From the NCBI RefSeq assembly GCF_009797935.1, contig NZ_VOLC01000027.1:19950-83949 (forward strand): a DNA stretch of 64,000 bases. The letters run 5' to 3'. This document shows, in pieces, positions 7,224-17,188 of this stretch. How positions within the stretch are numbered: the stretch's first letter is position 1; the number at the start of each line of letters is the position of its first letter. Made by a program: the position numbers and the translations under genes. The notes beneath the pieces were generated by a model. That model saw only the letters and a list, made by a program, of their open reading frames with translations. It had not been told where the DNA came from and ran no database searches. Source of the stretch: Lunatibacter salilacus. GTDB lineage: Bacteria; Bacteroidota; Bacteroidia; Cytophagales; Cyclobacteriaceae.

Positions 7224-8312
7224 TCAGTTATCCGACAAGTCCACAAATACCAACACAGGATTGTCTTCGGGATCAAGGTGTTGTGCTCCCTCGGGCAAAT
7301 CGTTCGGTTCCAATTCAAGCAAATGGGCTGCCTGTGAAATGAAAAGAAGTTCATCGCCAATAACCGCCACCGGATACTGAAATGCGGGAAGCTGAGTAGG
7401 GGAGAAAATCCGTTTGGTTCCCTTTTCCCCATCCCAAAGTAGATGGTGTCGGGCCAGCTGCCCCTCAACCTGTACATCGACGCCGATATAATGAAATTCT
7501 CCCGAGCGAAAATAGTCGGAAATGGCCGCAAAGCCTTGGGAATTGATCATCTCAAATCCCTCCATCCAATCCATCTCAAAGTACCGCTCCGGTATGGCAT
7601 ACCTTCCAAAGTCAAAGCCTAGAACAGTTTCAAGGGAATCGGAAATCGAAAAGACTTTTGGGGCAAAAACCTCGTGAAAATACAGGTTGTTTCCGGACTT
7701 GACGAAATTCTGCTCCTGCATGGGGAGCATTGACCCCGTATAGGTATTGGGAAGGTAGGTGTCGGTGATTTCCCCGGAGGAGGTAAGTTTCACAATGCGG
7801 TTTTCGGTCAGGGGTAGGTTAAATCCGCCGTATAGCACATAGTTTCCATTGTCTAATTTCGAAAATGAAAATCCCAGGTAGGTCGTTTCTATTGTTTTGA
7901 TAATTTGGCCATTCTCGTTAAAAACTTGGATGCGGGAATAAGCTCCCATACTTTCCAAAACCACAAGCCGAGCATCGGAAATCAAAAAATCCGTAATGGC
8001 ATTCAGTGTGTTGGGTCCTTCTCCAACGAGCGCTGCGGGGCCTAAATAGTTTCCTTCCCTATCAAATCGCTGAATGGCATTTCTGGTATTTTTATCATAG
8101 ATATAAATATGATCTTCTGAGATTTTAACAGATAAATATTCACCCAATAGAATTTCAGGGCGAGTTTCTAACGGAATAATTTTTGTTACCTTATAGGGTG
8201 TGTTAACCTCCGTAAAATCCTCCAAACGCAGGATTCTGTCTACAATTTTCGAGTTCTGGTCACATGAAAAGCAAAATAGTAGGATAGCGAGGAAAAGGAT
8301 AGGTTTATCCAT
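7224..8312 (-). CDS. 6-bladed beta-propeller lipoprotein (DUF5128-like)
   Basis: 362 residues with a lipoprotein signal (MDKPILFLAILLFCFSCDQN, lipobox FSC at residue 17). It then carries propeller repeats of the type found in Bacteroidota 6-bladed beta-propeller proteins (SVKISEDHIYIYDKNTRNAI, IQRFDREGNYLG, and VFNENGQII). The N-terminal YKVTKIIPLET and the blade motif F.R.G.Y are typical. It is anchored to a membrane facing the periplasm or the surface. Its ligand is unknown. It stands alone; no regulator or transporter is coupled. Confidence 0.75.
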   Translation of the reverse strand: MDKPILFLAILLFCFSCDQNSKIVDRILRLEDFTEVNTPYKVTKIIPLETRPEILLGEYLSVKISEDHIYIYDKNTRNAIQRFDREGNYLGPAALVGEGPNTLNAITDFLISDARLVVLESMGAYSRIQVFNENGQIIKTIETTYLGFSFSKLDNGNYVLYGGFNLPLTENRIVKLTSSGEITDTYLPNTYTGSMLPMQEQNFVKSGNNLYFHEVFAPKVFSISDSLETVLGFDFGRYAIPERYFEMDWMEGFEMINSQGFAAISDYFRSGEFHYIGVDVQVEGQLARHHLLWDGEKGTKRIFSPTQLPAFQYPVAVIGDELLFISQAAHLLELEPNDLPEGAQHLDPEDNPVLVFVDLSDN

Positions 8313-9140
8313 AGGTCGGTTGTTGTTAGTTTAAAATTTAATTTCAAAATCTATAGGAATGAGATATTTTAAACCATATAAGGCAGGGATCCATTCCCAA
8401 TTGAAGGTGAAAGAGCAACTTCGACGCTGCCCCAACCCAGCCCTCCCTTCTGTAACCGTTACGCTATCACAGGATTTTCAACTTTAGGGGAGGGTTTTAA
8501 TTATTTAGTTCGAAATATAAACTCTTTGCTAGAATCATCAAAAGTCCCCCCTAAAGGAGTGATTTAGGGGGGCACCACGGAGACGGAACCTGATCTAGAT
8601 CTCGAAGCCATATCGTATGGCGAAACAAGGCAGAACTTGCCAGGATCGGGTTTTGGCGGGAGATTATGGCTTCTCCAACTCTCACCGTTGCCAAAACACA
8701 ATCGAATTATTTGGCTACTAAGATTACACCCCTCTGGGGCTAGACCGATATTAACCATATTTGTATGGGCTTCAACTACTCTTTTTACCTTGTGCCTTTT
8801 TGAATTGAGAGGAACCTTTGTTCATCTTTTTACGAATTAACCGTCCTTTGCTTTTCGGTAGCGAAAGATTCTCGTGAGATCGGTAAAACCTTAAATGAAA
8901 TTATATGTCTCGTATGGTTAATTACATTTTTTTAAGTTAAGCATCCAAATTCACGGGCAACGGGTTTTTAAAACTAAAAAATTATTATCAAATATCCGCC
9001 TTTTATCGAATGTTTTAGAGGGTGGCTTCTCATATTGTTCTCTGGATATTCAATATACCATCTACGCTGTTTGCTAATATTTATACTGAATCCTTTTATC
9101 TCTTAACCAAACCCTTTAATTTTCGGCAAATTCATATCCC
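8313..9140. other. 828-bp gene-free region with hairpins
   Basis: No ORF here looks real. It holds a perfect hairpin at 8546-8572 and a looser pair, CCCTCCC (near 8443) with GGGGAGGG (near 8490). The rest looks like decayed intergenic sequence. The upstream region of the SNF2 helicase gene lies at the right end. Confidence 0.5.
8546..8572. repeat. Perfect 10-bp stem hairpin
   Basis: CCCCCCTAAA (8546-8555), loop GGAGTGA, TTTAGGGGGG (8563-8572). It is similar in type to intergenic palindromes of Bacteroidota genomes. Confidence 0.7.
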
Positions 9141-12100
9141 ATGCCCCTAACCACAGACCAGCAAAGTATGCTGCGGAGTCACAAGCGTAACCTATCTCCT
9201 TATGTATTGGAAAAAGGTTTAATCCTCTATAAAGAAGGGAAGGTTACCTTTGATTATTATGAGGAAGAGTCTGGGTCCTTTTATTTTTTAGTAAAGGGAA
9301 ATGTTGAACCTCTCTATCAGGTTACAATAAATCTCACGGAAATAGATTTTTCTTTAGATGATTTCATCGGGGAGGAAGAGATAGATTGTTCCTGTATCTA
9401 TTTTGAAGAAAACTTAGAATGCAAGCATGTTGCGGCGTCCCTATTTTTTCTGGAATCGAATAAAAACAAAGTGTTTAATCATGATCCAGAAGAAGATTTG
9501 CTTCTTTTTTCTGAGTTGCCCAAAAAAGAATATATCCGACCGGAACCTAGGGAAAAATTGGTATTCCCAATAGTAATTCCGTGTGAGCCTTCAGAAATCC
9601 CAAAACTTGCGGATAAAATGACTATGGTTTCCGATAAAGATGTCGAGGGATGGTTGATAAATATTGATATTAAGGAGGAGGCATATGTTTATGAAGTAGA
9701 AATTCACGGGAAACAACACTATATACGGATTGATTATTCCCTAGGTAAAGTCAAAATCAATGGAACGTATACCCAGGAATACCTAGTTATTTTGGGCCTG
9801 CAATGGCTGAAATCACGGTATAAGTCGCCCAAATTAAATGAATTAAACTATTTGACAAAACAGCAAAAACAGCAGGCGATGTCAGATTATTTAGTTCGGG
9901 TTGGGCTGAAAGATCAAATAAAGGACCTGGACAACGCTTTCCATTTTGTGTTTGCGGAAGATCAGGTTTTTTTGAATCCAAGAGGCCCTTTAAGGGGTTT
10001 ATATAATTTAGAAATCCTTTCGAAAGCGATGAACAAGCAAGTTTTTTCACCATTACGTACTTCGGAAAAGAAGATGGAAGTAAGAGAGGATGTCTTTTCG
10101 GAATGGGGGACCTACCACGCTGCCTTTGCTTTAGTAAATGATTTTCGGGGCAAGTTCGATAAGATCATCCCGATTATGGCCAAAGGAACCAAAGCGGATC
10201 CTAAAGCACTCAACACTAAAGTTACATTATTTGATGATCCCAACGATTTCCGACTTGCAAGCAGTCCAAATTTGGAGCATATTATGGCAGCAGCAAATAG
10301 AGTAAACAAAGCCATAAAAAGTAAAGATTTCCAAATCATTCACACGCTGTTTGGTGAATTTTTGCATGTTGCTTCTGCATATAGAATATTTGTATTTCAA
10401 GGAAACGCACGGGAGGCACAGTATCCTAAAAAAAGTAACTTTGGAAAATCTCTCCGGATTTTGCGCACCAGATTTGTGGTAAAAATCAGTAAGAAAGAAT
10501 TACTGTATGATGTGAAATTCATTTTAAAAATGGGTGAAGAGGAGTGGGGATTGGAAGAATTAAATGATCATTTGGAAGTAAATACAACGTATGCCACATT
10601 CCTAAACTTGAACCTTTTTTATTTTCGGAGTCTAGCGGAAATGAAGGTGCTTGAATTTTTGAGAGAGTTTCCTCTTTTACACGTGGTGGAAAGTGACCTG
10701 GACTACCTCGTAAATGATATCTTACTGCCTATGTCCAAGAATGTAGAAATAATCGATGAATCCGGTTTGTTTCAGGAGGCTGATGGTTCTGGTAATTTAC
10801 AGCGGGAACTGTATATCACGGAACTAACCGGATTGGTCATTTTTCGGCCCCAAGTCAAGTATGGGGAAAACGCCTATTCCAACCCCCTAGAAGGGAATAC
10901 CATCATGGATCCGGAAACTAAAACGCTCTACCTGCGGGACGAAGATGTGGAGGATGAATATCTGGCATTGCTAAGGGACCTACACCCAAGCTTCGGACGG
11001 GGTGGGGGACAAGGATTTTTCCACCTGACCCACGATGCCTTTATGGAAAACCTCTGGTTTATGAAGGCCTTTGAGCGACTCAAAAAGGAGAGTGTCCGGG
11101 TACTTGGCCTGGATAAAATAGCGATAAAGAAATACTCCCCTTTCCCTCCAGAGATCAGCATGGAGTTTGGTTCTTCCCAAGATTGGTTTGAGGTGAGTGC
11201 CCAGGTAGTTTTTGGCAACAACAAGGTAAAACTGAAAGATATTAAACGGGCACTGGAAAAGGACAACAATTACGTTGAGCTGGCGGACGGAACCATCGGT
11301 ATATTGCCGGAGCAGTGGGTTAAAAAGTTTGGTCGGCTCTTCCGCACCGGGGAGACAGACAAAGAGGATATAAAAATTTCCAAAACCCAGTTTAACCTCC
11401 TTGACGACATGGAGGAACTGGTGAACTTTCCAAAAATTATCGAGGAGATAGCAGAGAAGAAGGAAAGATTGCGGCAGTTTACGGAAATCCAACAAACTAC
11501 CGTGCCCAAGAAGCTAAACGCTACATTGAGAAATTACCAATATGCCGGACTGAATTGGCTGAATTTCTTGCAGGAATATGGTTGGGGAGGAATATTGGCG
11601 GATGATATGGGTTTGGGAAAAACCCTGCAGTTGATTACCATGATTTGCAAAATGGTGGAGAAAACAGGCAAAAAGGTTTTGGTCGTTGCACCGACTACCC
11701 TGCTTTTTAACTGGAAAAACGAACTGGAGAAGTTTGCTCCGCATATCGATTACTTTGTCCATCATGGCGATAGATATGACACAGTAGAGGAATTGAGCAA
11801 GCATCAGGTAGTCCTGACCAGCTATGGATTGGTCATTAACGATCTGGAGTTGCTTCGGCAGATTGAGTTTGATGCTATCATTGCCGATGAATCGCAGGCC
11901 ATTAAAAACACCCAGTCCCAACGCTACAAAGCGATTACAAAGCTTAAGGGTAAATTCAAAGTGGCACTTACCGGCACACCGATTGAAAACGGTTTGGCGG
12001 AGCTTTTTGCACAGATGAACTTTGTAAATCCTGGGTTCTTTTCGACCTTCAAAGGATTTAAAGACAACTACCTCCTCCCACTTAAAAAGGGCAATGCGGA

Positions 12101-12902
12101 GATATTGACCGAATTGCAACGAAAGATACAACCCTTCATCCTCCGAAGGACCAAAAAAGAGGTGCTTACCGAACTTCCAGAAAAGACGGAGGAATACCTG
12201 TATTGCGAGATGGATGCGGTTCAGCGGAAAATATACGATGCCTACCGCAATGAGTATCGGGATTTTCTGCTTAAGAAATTCGAAGAGGAGGGATCGGAAT
12301 CCTCCAAAATGTATGTGCTGGAAGGACTTACCCGATTAAGGCAGGTGTGTGACTCTACACAACTTGTGCCCAACAACGAAGGGAAAAGTGCTTCTGCCAA
12401 AATTGAAATCTTGCTGGAACATATCACGGATAAAACCGGAAACCACAAGGTATTGGTGTTTAGTCAGTTTGTGAAGATGCTGGACATCGTGCAGGAGAAG
12501 TTGAAGGAGAACAATATCCAATACACCTATTTGGACGGGAAAACCAGTTTGAAAGAGCGGGAAGCCCGAGTCAATCAGTTTCAAAGTGATGACAACAAAC
12601 GGGTATTTTTGATCAGTCTAAAGGCCGGGGGAACTGGATTGAATCTGACCGCTGCTGACTATGTGTATATCTTGGATCCATGGTGGAATCCTGCCGTGGA
12701 GAATCAGGCCATAGACCGCTGCTACCGAATGGGGCAGGAAAAACATGTCATTGCTTACCGCATGGTATGCACAAATACTATTGAAGAGAAGATCATGAAA
12801 TTACAGCAGGCCAAAACCAAAATGGCAAAAGAAGTTATTGCTGAGGGGGATAGCTTTTTGGGTTCCCTGGATGGGGAAGGGATGTTGGCATTGTTTGATT
12901 AG
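9141..12902 (+). CDS. SWIM zinc-finger SNF2-family DEAD/DEAH helicase
   Basis: A 1253-residue Swi2/Snf2 ATPase. Near the N-terminus is a SWIM zinc finger (CxC at residues 83-85, CxH at 94-96). A long middle region follows, then the SNF2 motor: motif I DDMGLGKTLQ near residue 822, motif II IIADESQ near 914, GTPIENG as motif III, and C-terminal helicase motifs including LKAGGTGLNLT and QAIDRCYRMGQ. Such proteins remodel protein-DNA or RNA polymerase complexes; the precise role is unknown. The length is usual for the SWIM-SNF2 proteins of Bacteroidota. The start ATG at 9141 fits a short A/T-rich leader. It converges with the AraC gene 18 bases away. Confidence 0.9.
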   Translation: MPLTTDQQSMLRSHKRNLSPYVLEKGLILYKEGKVTFDYYEEESGSFYFLVKGNVEPLYQVTINLTEIDFSLDDFIGEEEIDCSCIYFEENLECKHVAASLFFLESNKNKVFNHDPEEDLLLFSELPKKEYIRPEPREKLVFPIVIPCEPSEIPKLADKMTMVSDKDVEGWLINIDIKEEAYVYEVEIHGKQHYIRIDYSLGKVKINGTYTQEYLVILGLQWLKSRYKSPKLNELNYLTKQQKQQAMSDYLVRVGLKDQIKDLDNAFHFVFAEDQVFLNPRGPLRGLYNLEILSKAMNKQVFSPLRTSEKKMEVREDVFSEWGTYHAAFALVNDFRGKFDKIIPIMAKGTKADPKALNTKVTLFDDPNDFRLASSPNLEHIMAAANRVNKAIKSKDFQIIHTLFGEFLHVASAYRIFVFQGNAREAQYPKKSNFGKSLRILRTRFVVKISKKELLYDVKFILKMGEEEWGLEELNDHLEVNTTYATFLNLNLFYFRSLAEMKVLEFLREFPLLHVVESDLDYLVNDILLPMSKNVEIIDESGLFQEADGSGNLQRELYITELTGLVIFRPQVKYGENAYSNPLEGNTIMDPETKTLYLRDEDVEDEYLALLRDLHPSFGRGGGQGFFHLTHDAFMENLWFMKAFERLKKESVRVLGLDKIAIKKYSPFPPEISMEFGSSQDWFEVSAQVVFGNNKVKLKDIKRALEKDNNYVELADGTIGILPEQWVKKFGRLFRTGETDKEDIKISKTQFNLLDDMEELVNFPKIIEEIAEKKERLRQFTEIQQTTVPKKLNATLRNYQYAGLNWLNFLQEYGWGGILADDMGLGKTLQLITMICKMVEKTGKKVLVVAPTTLLFNWKNELEKFAPHIDYFVHHGDRYDTVEELSKHQVVLTSYGLVINDLELLRQIEFDAIIADESQAIKNTQSQRYKAITKLKGKFKVALTGTPIENGLAELFAQMNFVNPGFFSTFKGFKDNYLLPLKKGNAEILTELQRKIQPFILRRTKKEVLTELPEKTEEYLYCEMDAVQRKIYDAYRNEYRDFLLKKFEEEGSESSKMYVLEGLTRLRQVCDSTQLVPNNEGKSASAKIEILLEHITDKTGNHKVLVFSQFVKMLDIVQEKLKENNIQYTYLDGKTSLKEREARVNQFQSDDNKRVFLISLKAGGTGLNLTAADYVYILDPWWNPAVENQAIDRCYRMGQEKHVIAYRMVCTNTIEEKIMKLQQAKTKMAKEVIAEGDSFLGSLDGEGMLALFD

Positions 12903-12920
12903 AGGTGAAAAGAGCCGATT

Positions 12921-13922
12921 CTATTTTAAGTGCTGCTCTCTGTAAGCTTTTGGAAGCATGCCTGTGGCTTTCTTAAAAGCAGCACTGAAGTGGGTAGGGT
13001 GCTGATATCCCAGTTCTTCGGCAATTTCGGCAATCTTTAAATCCGACTGTTTCAAAAGATCCTTGGCTTGCTCCATTTTATACGCAAGCAAATAGCTAAA
13101 TACACTGCTTCCAAATTGAAGTTTAAAGTGTTTTTTAAGAGTAAATTCATTGGTTCCCACTTCCAGTGCAAGAGATTTAAGGGAAATGCCTGTCTTCAGA
13201 TTTTTCAAAAGTAACTGCCTAGCCATTTCCATTTTTTCCGCCTCTTCCGGCTTTAAACCAGGTTCAGGTTGGGATTTTGGATTCTGTAGGAGTTGGTCCA
13301 TTTGATATAAAATCAGCTCAGTGACCTTTGCCTCGATAAAATAGTTTTTTAGCTTGGGATTCAATTTTTCCTCCAAAATCTGAAGAAGTAAAAGGTTAAT
13401 TTTTTGGTCAAGGTAAATCGATGCCCGATGAAGTTGGGCTTGATTTCCTGTTTTCACTTTCGATTCAAACTCCTTCCATTGTAACGCATGATCATATGAA
13501 AAGGAAAAAAAATAATCCACCTGCGCATATACAATCATAGCCTCCAACTTGGATTCTGTCCTCGCCTCGACCAAAACGTTTTCCTTTCCAAAGTAGAAGC
13601 TGTTGCAGTGTCGATTTTCAATCGTAAATAACAAAGAATTTTTTTCTATCCCACAGTAGGCGCAGCTTCCCTGCAAACAAAAAATCAATACCACGTAGTT
13701 TTCCGGCATAACCAGGGTTCTCTTGGAACCGATGGATTTGTCGAGAGAGATGTATCGAAAATAAATTTTATCCGCAAAATACTCATATGCTTTTCCATCC
13801 TCAGTGGTAAATTCCCGTTCCTGATAGGGTCTTTTTTCTTCAGAACCTTCTTCTGAATTCTCCATATTTAATTCAAGCAGACTTTTAAAGTGGTTGAGGG
13901 GATTTATTCCTTTTATCGTCAT
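12921..13922 (-). CDS. AraC-family transcriptional regulator
   Basis: 333 residues with a C-terminal AraC double helix-turn-helix (about residues 230-330: GISLKSLALEVGTNEFTLKK, AEIAEELGYQHPTHFSAAFK) and a divergent N-terminal sensor region without a clear family. It is transcribed away from the TonB receptor operon 122 bases upstream. The usual logic for such pairs in Bacteroidota and in pyochelin or alcaligin systems is that the regulator senses a siderophore or metal state and activates the receptor operon. That role is inferred from position. Confidence 0.85.
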   Translation of the reverse strand: MTIKGINPLNHFKSLLELNMENSEEGSEEKRPYQEREFTTEDGKAYEYFADKIYFRYISLDKSIGSKRTLVMPENYVVLIFCLQGSCAYCGIEKNSLLFTIENRHCNSFYFGKENVLVEARTESKLEAMIVYAQVDYFFSFSYDHALQWKEFESKVKTGNQAQLHRASIYLDQKINLLLLQILEEKLNPKLKNYFIEAKVTELILYQMDQLLQNPKSQPEPGLKPEEAEKMEMARQLLLKNLKTGISLKSLALEVGTNEFTLKKHFKLQFGSSVFSYLLAYKMEQAKDLLKQSDLKIAEIAEELGYQHPTHFSAAFKKATGMLPKAYREQHLK

Positions 13923-13964
13923 TTTTTATTCCTGATAAGGTCACTGCATAGCCGGGCTGGCGTA

Positions 13965-13972
13965 TACCTTTG
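13965..13972 (+). promoter_or_regulatory. Candidate -7 element of the SusC-SusD-PepSY operon
   Basis: TACCTTTG matches the TAnnTTTG -7 consensus and lies 73 bases before the receptor start. Transcription would begin just before the palindrome at 13989. Confidence 0.45.
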
Positions 13973-13988
13973 CACAAAGTTAATCTTT

Positions 13989-14005
13989 TTTAGATTAAGT
14001 CTAAA
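13989..14005. promoter_or_regulatory. 17-bp palindromic operator candidate
   Basis: TTTAGATTAAGTCTAAA is an inverted repeat with arms TTTAGA/TCTAAA and resembles operators of DtxR/MntR-type metal repressors. It lies between the -7 element and the receptor start, where a bound repressor would block the promoter. Which protein binds is inference. Confidence 0.5.
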
Positions 14006-14044
14006 TAGTAATAATACTTCGTACATAAGAATTCAAAATTTATC

Positions 14045-17000
14045 ATGATGAGACGTTTAAAAATAACTTTTATTTTAGCGCTGGGCTTCTCCCTACTGAT
14101 GCTTTCGCACCAGCTTTCCGCCCAACGGGTCCACGTATTTGGAACAATTACTGAAAGAGACTCCGGATTACCACTTCCGGGGGCGGTCATTCAAGTTGAG
14201 GATACACCTGTTACTTCGGTTTCTGGAAGGAATGGAGAATTCCGGATGTATGCAGAAGTGGGAGATCAGATTACGATTTCATTTTTGGGATTTCTTACCC
14301 AGCGACTTCAGGTTGGTGCAGAAGAGCAAACACTTGACATCCGCATGGAAGAGGATCAAAAAATGCTCTCCGAGGTAGTGGTGACTGGAGCTTTGGGAAT
14401 ACGCAGGGCTGCTAAAGAAATTGGTGGTGGAACCCAAGTAATCGGTAACGAATACCTCAACCAAGGTAAAACGGTTAACCCACTCACCGGGCTCACCAGT
14501 AAAGTTGCTGGCCTTCGTATTAATATGTATGACAGCAAGGTGGATCCTCAAATCCAAATTGTGATGCGGGGATCAAGGTCCCTGAATAGAAATGCAAACG
14601 CTCCTATATATGTGGTCGACGGTGTTCCCATTCCCGATATCAGCCGACTGAATCCAAATGACATTGAAAGTATTACAGTATTAAAGGGAGCTAACGCCGC
14701 AGCACTGTACGGGTCGGAAGGAGTCAACGGTGCGTTAATGATCACAACGAAAAGAGGAACCAAGGGAAATACACGGGTAACCTTTAGCAATACGACCACT
14801 TTTAGTGATGTCTTTTTACTACCCGGTGCCCAAAATGAGTTTGGCCAAGGGCAAAATGGTGTCTATGATCCATTACAACATGAATCTTGGGGTCCACGAT
14901 TTGACGGGACGATGAGGGATTTCGGACCCGAGCTTCCAGACGGTACCCAACCGCAGCTCCTATATGCCGCTCCGAACAGGGACAATCGGTTGAAGCTTTT
15001 TCAGCGGGGGATGAATTTGCAGAATGATATTTCCTTCTCCGGAGGGGATGATAATAGCTCTTATTTTCTGTCTCTACAGGATGTGCGGATTACAGGAATT
15101 CTCCCCGGTGACGAAAGTAACCGTACAGGTGCAAGATTTAATGGCTCCAAGAAATTCGGCAATCTGCGGACATCGTATAACCTAAACTATGTGACATTTT
15201 CCAAGTCCTTTGCTCCGGATGGACCTTGGCTTTCAACCTATACCTCACCCGCCAACCTGGACTATACTCAAATGGTGGATTGGCAGGATCCAAACAGCAT
15301 AGCTTATCCAAACAATTACTTTACAGACCTGGTCAAAAATCCGTTTTTTTTACTGGACAATTATCGTCAAAACAATGACCAATATACCATCAACGGTAAA
15401 ATTGAACTGGATTATGAGGTCAAGCCTTGGCTGAGTGTTATATATAGACTGGGATTTTATATGGATGTAAATGAGACCAGAAATACTACCGGAAAATTTG
15501 AAGGAATAGGTAGGAGAAATGTTAATGGCGCTGTGACTGATATCAACGATAACTTTCAGCGCTACAACGGTGATTTAATCCTAAACTTCCGAAAACAGTT
15601 TGGCAAATTTTCCAACAATCTGATCTTGGGACAGAATTTCCGGGCAGATAACAGCAAGCGGGTTACCGTAGGTGCTTCGAACCTGTTGTTGCCGGGAATT
15701 TATAATCCGGACGTTCGTGTGGGAGAATTGACGTCCGGTTCCGGAAGTTCCATAACGGAATACAGATCACTGGCGGTTTACGGCGAGTGGACAGGAGGGT
15801 ATGACAATTTCCTCTACGTAACCCTGACGGGTAGAAATGACTGGGTATCTGTATTGGACCCCAGCAACCGATCTTATTTCTATCCCGGAGTAAGTACCTC
15901 CTTCCTGTTTCCGGAAGTAATACCGTTTTTAAAAGACAGCAAATTTCTAACCTTTGGAAAGCTATTCGCTTCATGGAATAGAACCGGAAATGTAACCTTG
16001 GCTCCATACAGGCTTAATAATCCCTACAGTCAGACCAATGGCTTTCCCTTTGGAACGTTGGTTGGTTTTACACCAAGTTCTGCATACCCCAATCCGGGCA
16101 TACAGCCGGAGTTTGTTACCTCCTACGAAGTAGGTACGCAGTTAAGCTTTTTGGATCACCGACTGCATGTGGAAGGAAGTTATGTGTATTCTGATTCAGA
16201 AGGGCAGATTTTTAACGCTTCTGTTTCCAGAGCCACTGGTTATAGCACGGCCATTGTGAATGCCGGCCGATTAACCAACCGTATTGTAGAGCTGAGCATT
16301 ATGGGCGATGTGCTGCAGCGGCAGGATCAAAAATTAAATGTGGGAATTACCTTCAGCCGGATCAACAACAACGTAGAGGAACTGTATGAGGGCGACTCCT
16401 ATAATATTTTCCGACAGTCTTATGCGAATGTAGGCCAGTCCTATCCAAGCTTGATGGTCAGCGATTACCTTCGTGATCCCCAAGGTAGGGTGGTAATCAA
16501 TCAAGAGACGGGATATCCTCAGGTATCTCCCGTTGAAACCCATTTAGGAACCATGGTTCCTCCTTACCAAGCAGGTGCCAGCGTGATATACAAGTTCAGA
16601 AACCTGAGTATAGCTGCCCAGTTTGACGGCCGATGGGGTGGATGGCTCTATTCCGAAATCATCCCCCGCCAATACACTGCTGGTACCCATCCCAGAACGG
16701 TTGCCTATGATCGGGAGCCTTTCCTGTATCCCAATTCAGTAATTCAGCAGGAGGATGGAAGTTTTGTGGAAAATATCGCTATCCTTTCTCCGGGTGACAA
16801 GGCATTTTGGGATTTTGAAGGAAAGATTCAGTCCAACACCGCGGTAAAATCGGATTTCTTCAAGCTCAGGGAATTAAATCTTACCTATGAATTGCCACAA
16901 AAATGGTTTGGTGGACAGAGGTTTCTTGAGGCAGCAAGCCTTAGCTTAATAGGTACCAACCTGTTTATCCTCCGGCACAAGGACAATGACCACGGAGATC

Positions 17001-17095
17001 CCGAATACTTGTACAACTCCACTGACGGCTATGTCAGTTTCAGGCAAGTACCTCCGTTCCGGACTTATGGATTCAATGTAAACCTTTCTTTTTGA
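14045..17095 (+). CDS. SusC/RagA-family TonB-dependent outer membrane receptor
   Basis: 1016 residues. Signal peptide of about 26 residues (ending LSHQLSAQ), then a CarboxypepD_reg-like domain (VFGTITERDSGLPLPGAVIQ, residues 30-105), a TonB plug (GALGIRRAAKE and the ITVLKGANAAALYGSEGVNG motif near residues 210-230) and a large C-terminal beta-barrel ending in an aromatic residue (NVNLSF). It imports a substrate across the outer membrane with the following SusD-like lipoprotein. The downstream PepSY protein, the divergent AraC gene and the metal-repressor-like palindrome point to a metal chelate or siderophore rather than glycan; this is inference. Confidence 0.9.
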   Translation: MMRRLKITFILALGFSLLMLSHQLSAQRVHVFGTITERDSGLPLPGAVIQVEDTPVTSVSGRNGEFRMYAEVGDQITISFLGFLTQRLQVGAEEQTLDIRMEEDQKMLSEVVVTGALGIRRAAKEIGGGTQVIGNEYLNQGKTVNPLTGLTSKVAGLRINMYDSKVDPQIQIVMRGSRSLNRNANAPIYVVDGVPIPDISRLNPNDIESITVLKGANAAALYGSEGVNGALMITTKRGTKGNTRVTFSNTTTFSDVFLLPGAQNEFGQGQNGVYDPLQHESWGPRFDGTMRDFGPELPDGTQPQLLYAAPNRDNRLKLFQRGMNLQNDISFSGGDDNSSYFLSLQDVRITGILPGDESNRTGARFNGSKKFGNLRTSYNLNYVTFSKSFAPDGPWLSTYTSPANLDYTQMVDWQDPNSIAYPNNYFTDLVKNPFFLLDNYRQNNDQYTINGKIELDYEVKPWLSVIYRLGFYMDVNETRNTTGKFEGIGRRNVNGAVTDINDNFQRYNGDLILNFRKQFGKFSNNLILGQNFRADNSKRVTVGASNLLLPGIYNPDVRVGELTSGSGSSITEYRSLAVYGEWTGGYDNFLYVTLTGRNDWVSVLDPSNRSYFYPGVSTSFLFPEVIPFLKDSKFLTFGKLFASWNRTGNVTLAPYRLNNPYSQTNGFPFGTLVGFTPSSAYPNPGIQPEFVTSYEVGTQLSFLDHRLHVEGSYVYSDSEGQIFNASVSRATGYSTAIVNAGRLTNRIVELSIMGDVLQRQDQKLNVGITFSRINNNVEELYEGDSYNIFRQSYANVGQSYPSLMVSDYLRDPQGRVVINQETGYPQVSPVETHLGTMVPPYQAGASVIYKFRNLSIAAQFDGRWGGWLYSEIIPRQYTAGTHPRTVAYDREPFLYPNSVIQQEDGSFVENIAILSPGDKAFWDFEGKIQSNTAVKSDFFKLRELNLTYELPQKWFGGQRFLEAASLSLIGTNLFILRHKDNDHGDPEYLYNSTDGYVSFRQVPPFRTYGFNVNLSF

Positions 17096-17107
17096 CCAAA
17101 TCGAGCA

Positions 17108-17183
17108 GGACGCAGGCAACCCACGGAGGGATGATTATCATTGCGAGATTCAATGTGACCTCTAAAAAACAAATTATAAACAT
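17108..17183 (+). repeat. Dispersed ~75-bp repeat in the susC-susD gap, copy 1
   Basis: From GACGCAGGC through GGAGGGATGATTAT, ATTGCGAGATTC and AAAAAACAA to ATTATAAACA, the segment is nearly the same as 28681-28757. Here it forms the leader of the SusD gene; in the other copy it makes the C-terminal tail of dinD. Confidence 0.8.
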
Positions 17184-17188
17184 ATTAA

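Noticed and set aside
9787..10053. Minus-strand open frames inside the SNF2 gene
   Set aside because: They are antisense shadows of a long gene with well-defined helicase motifs.
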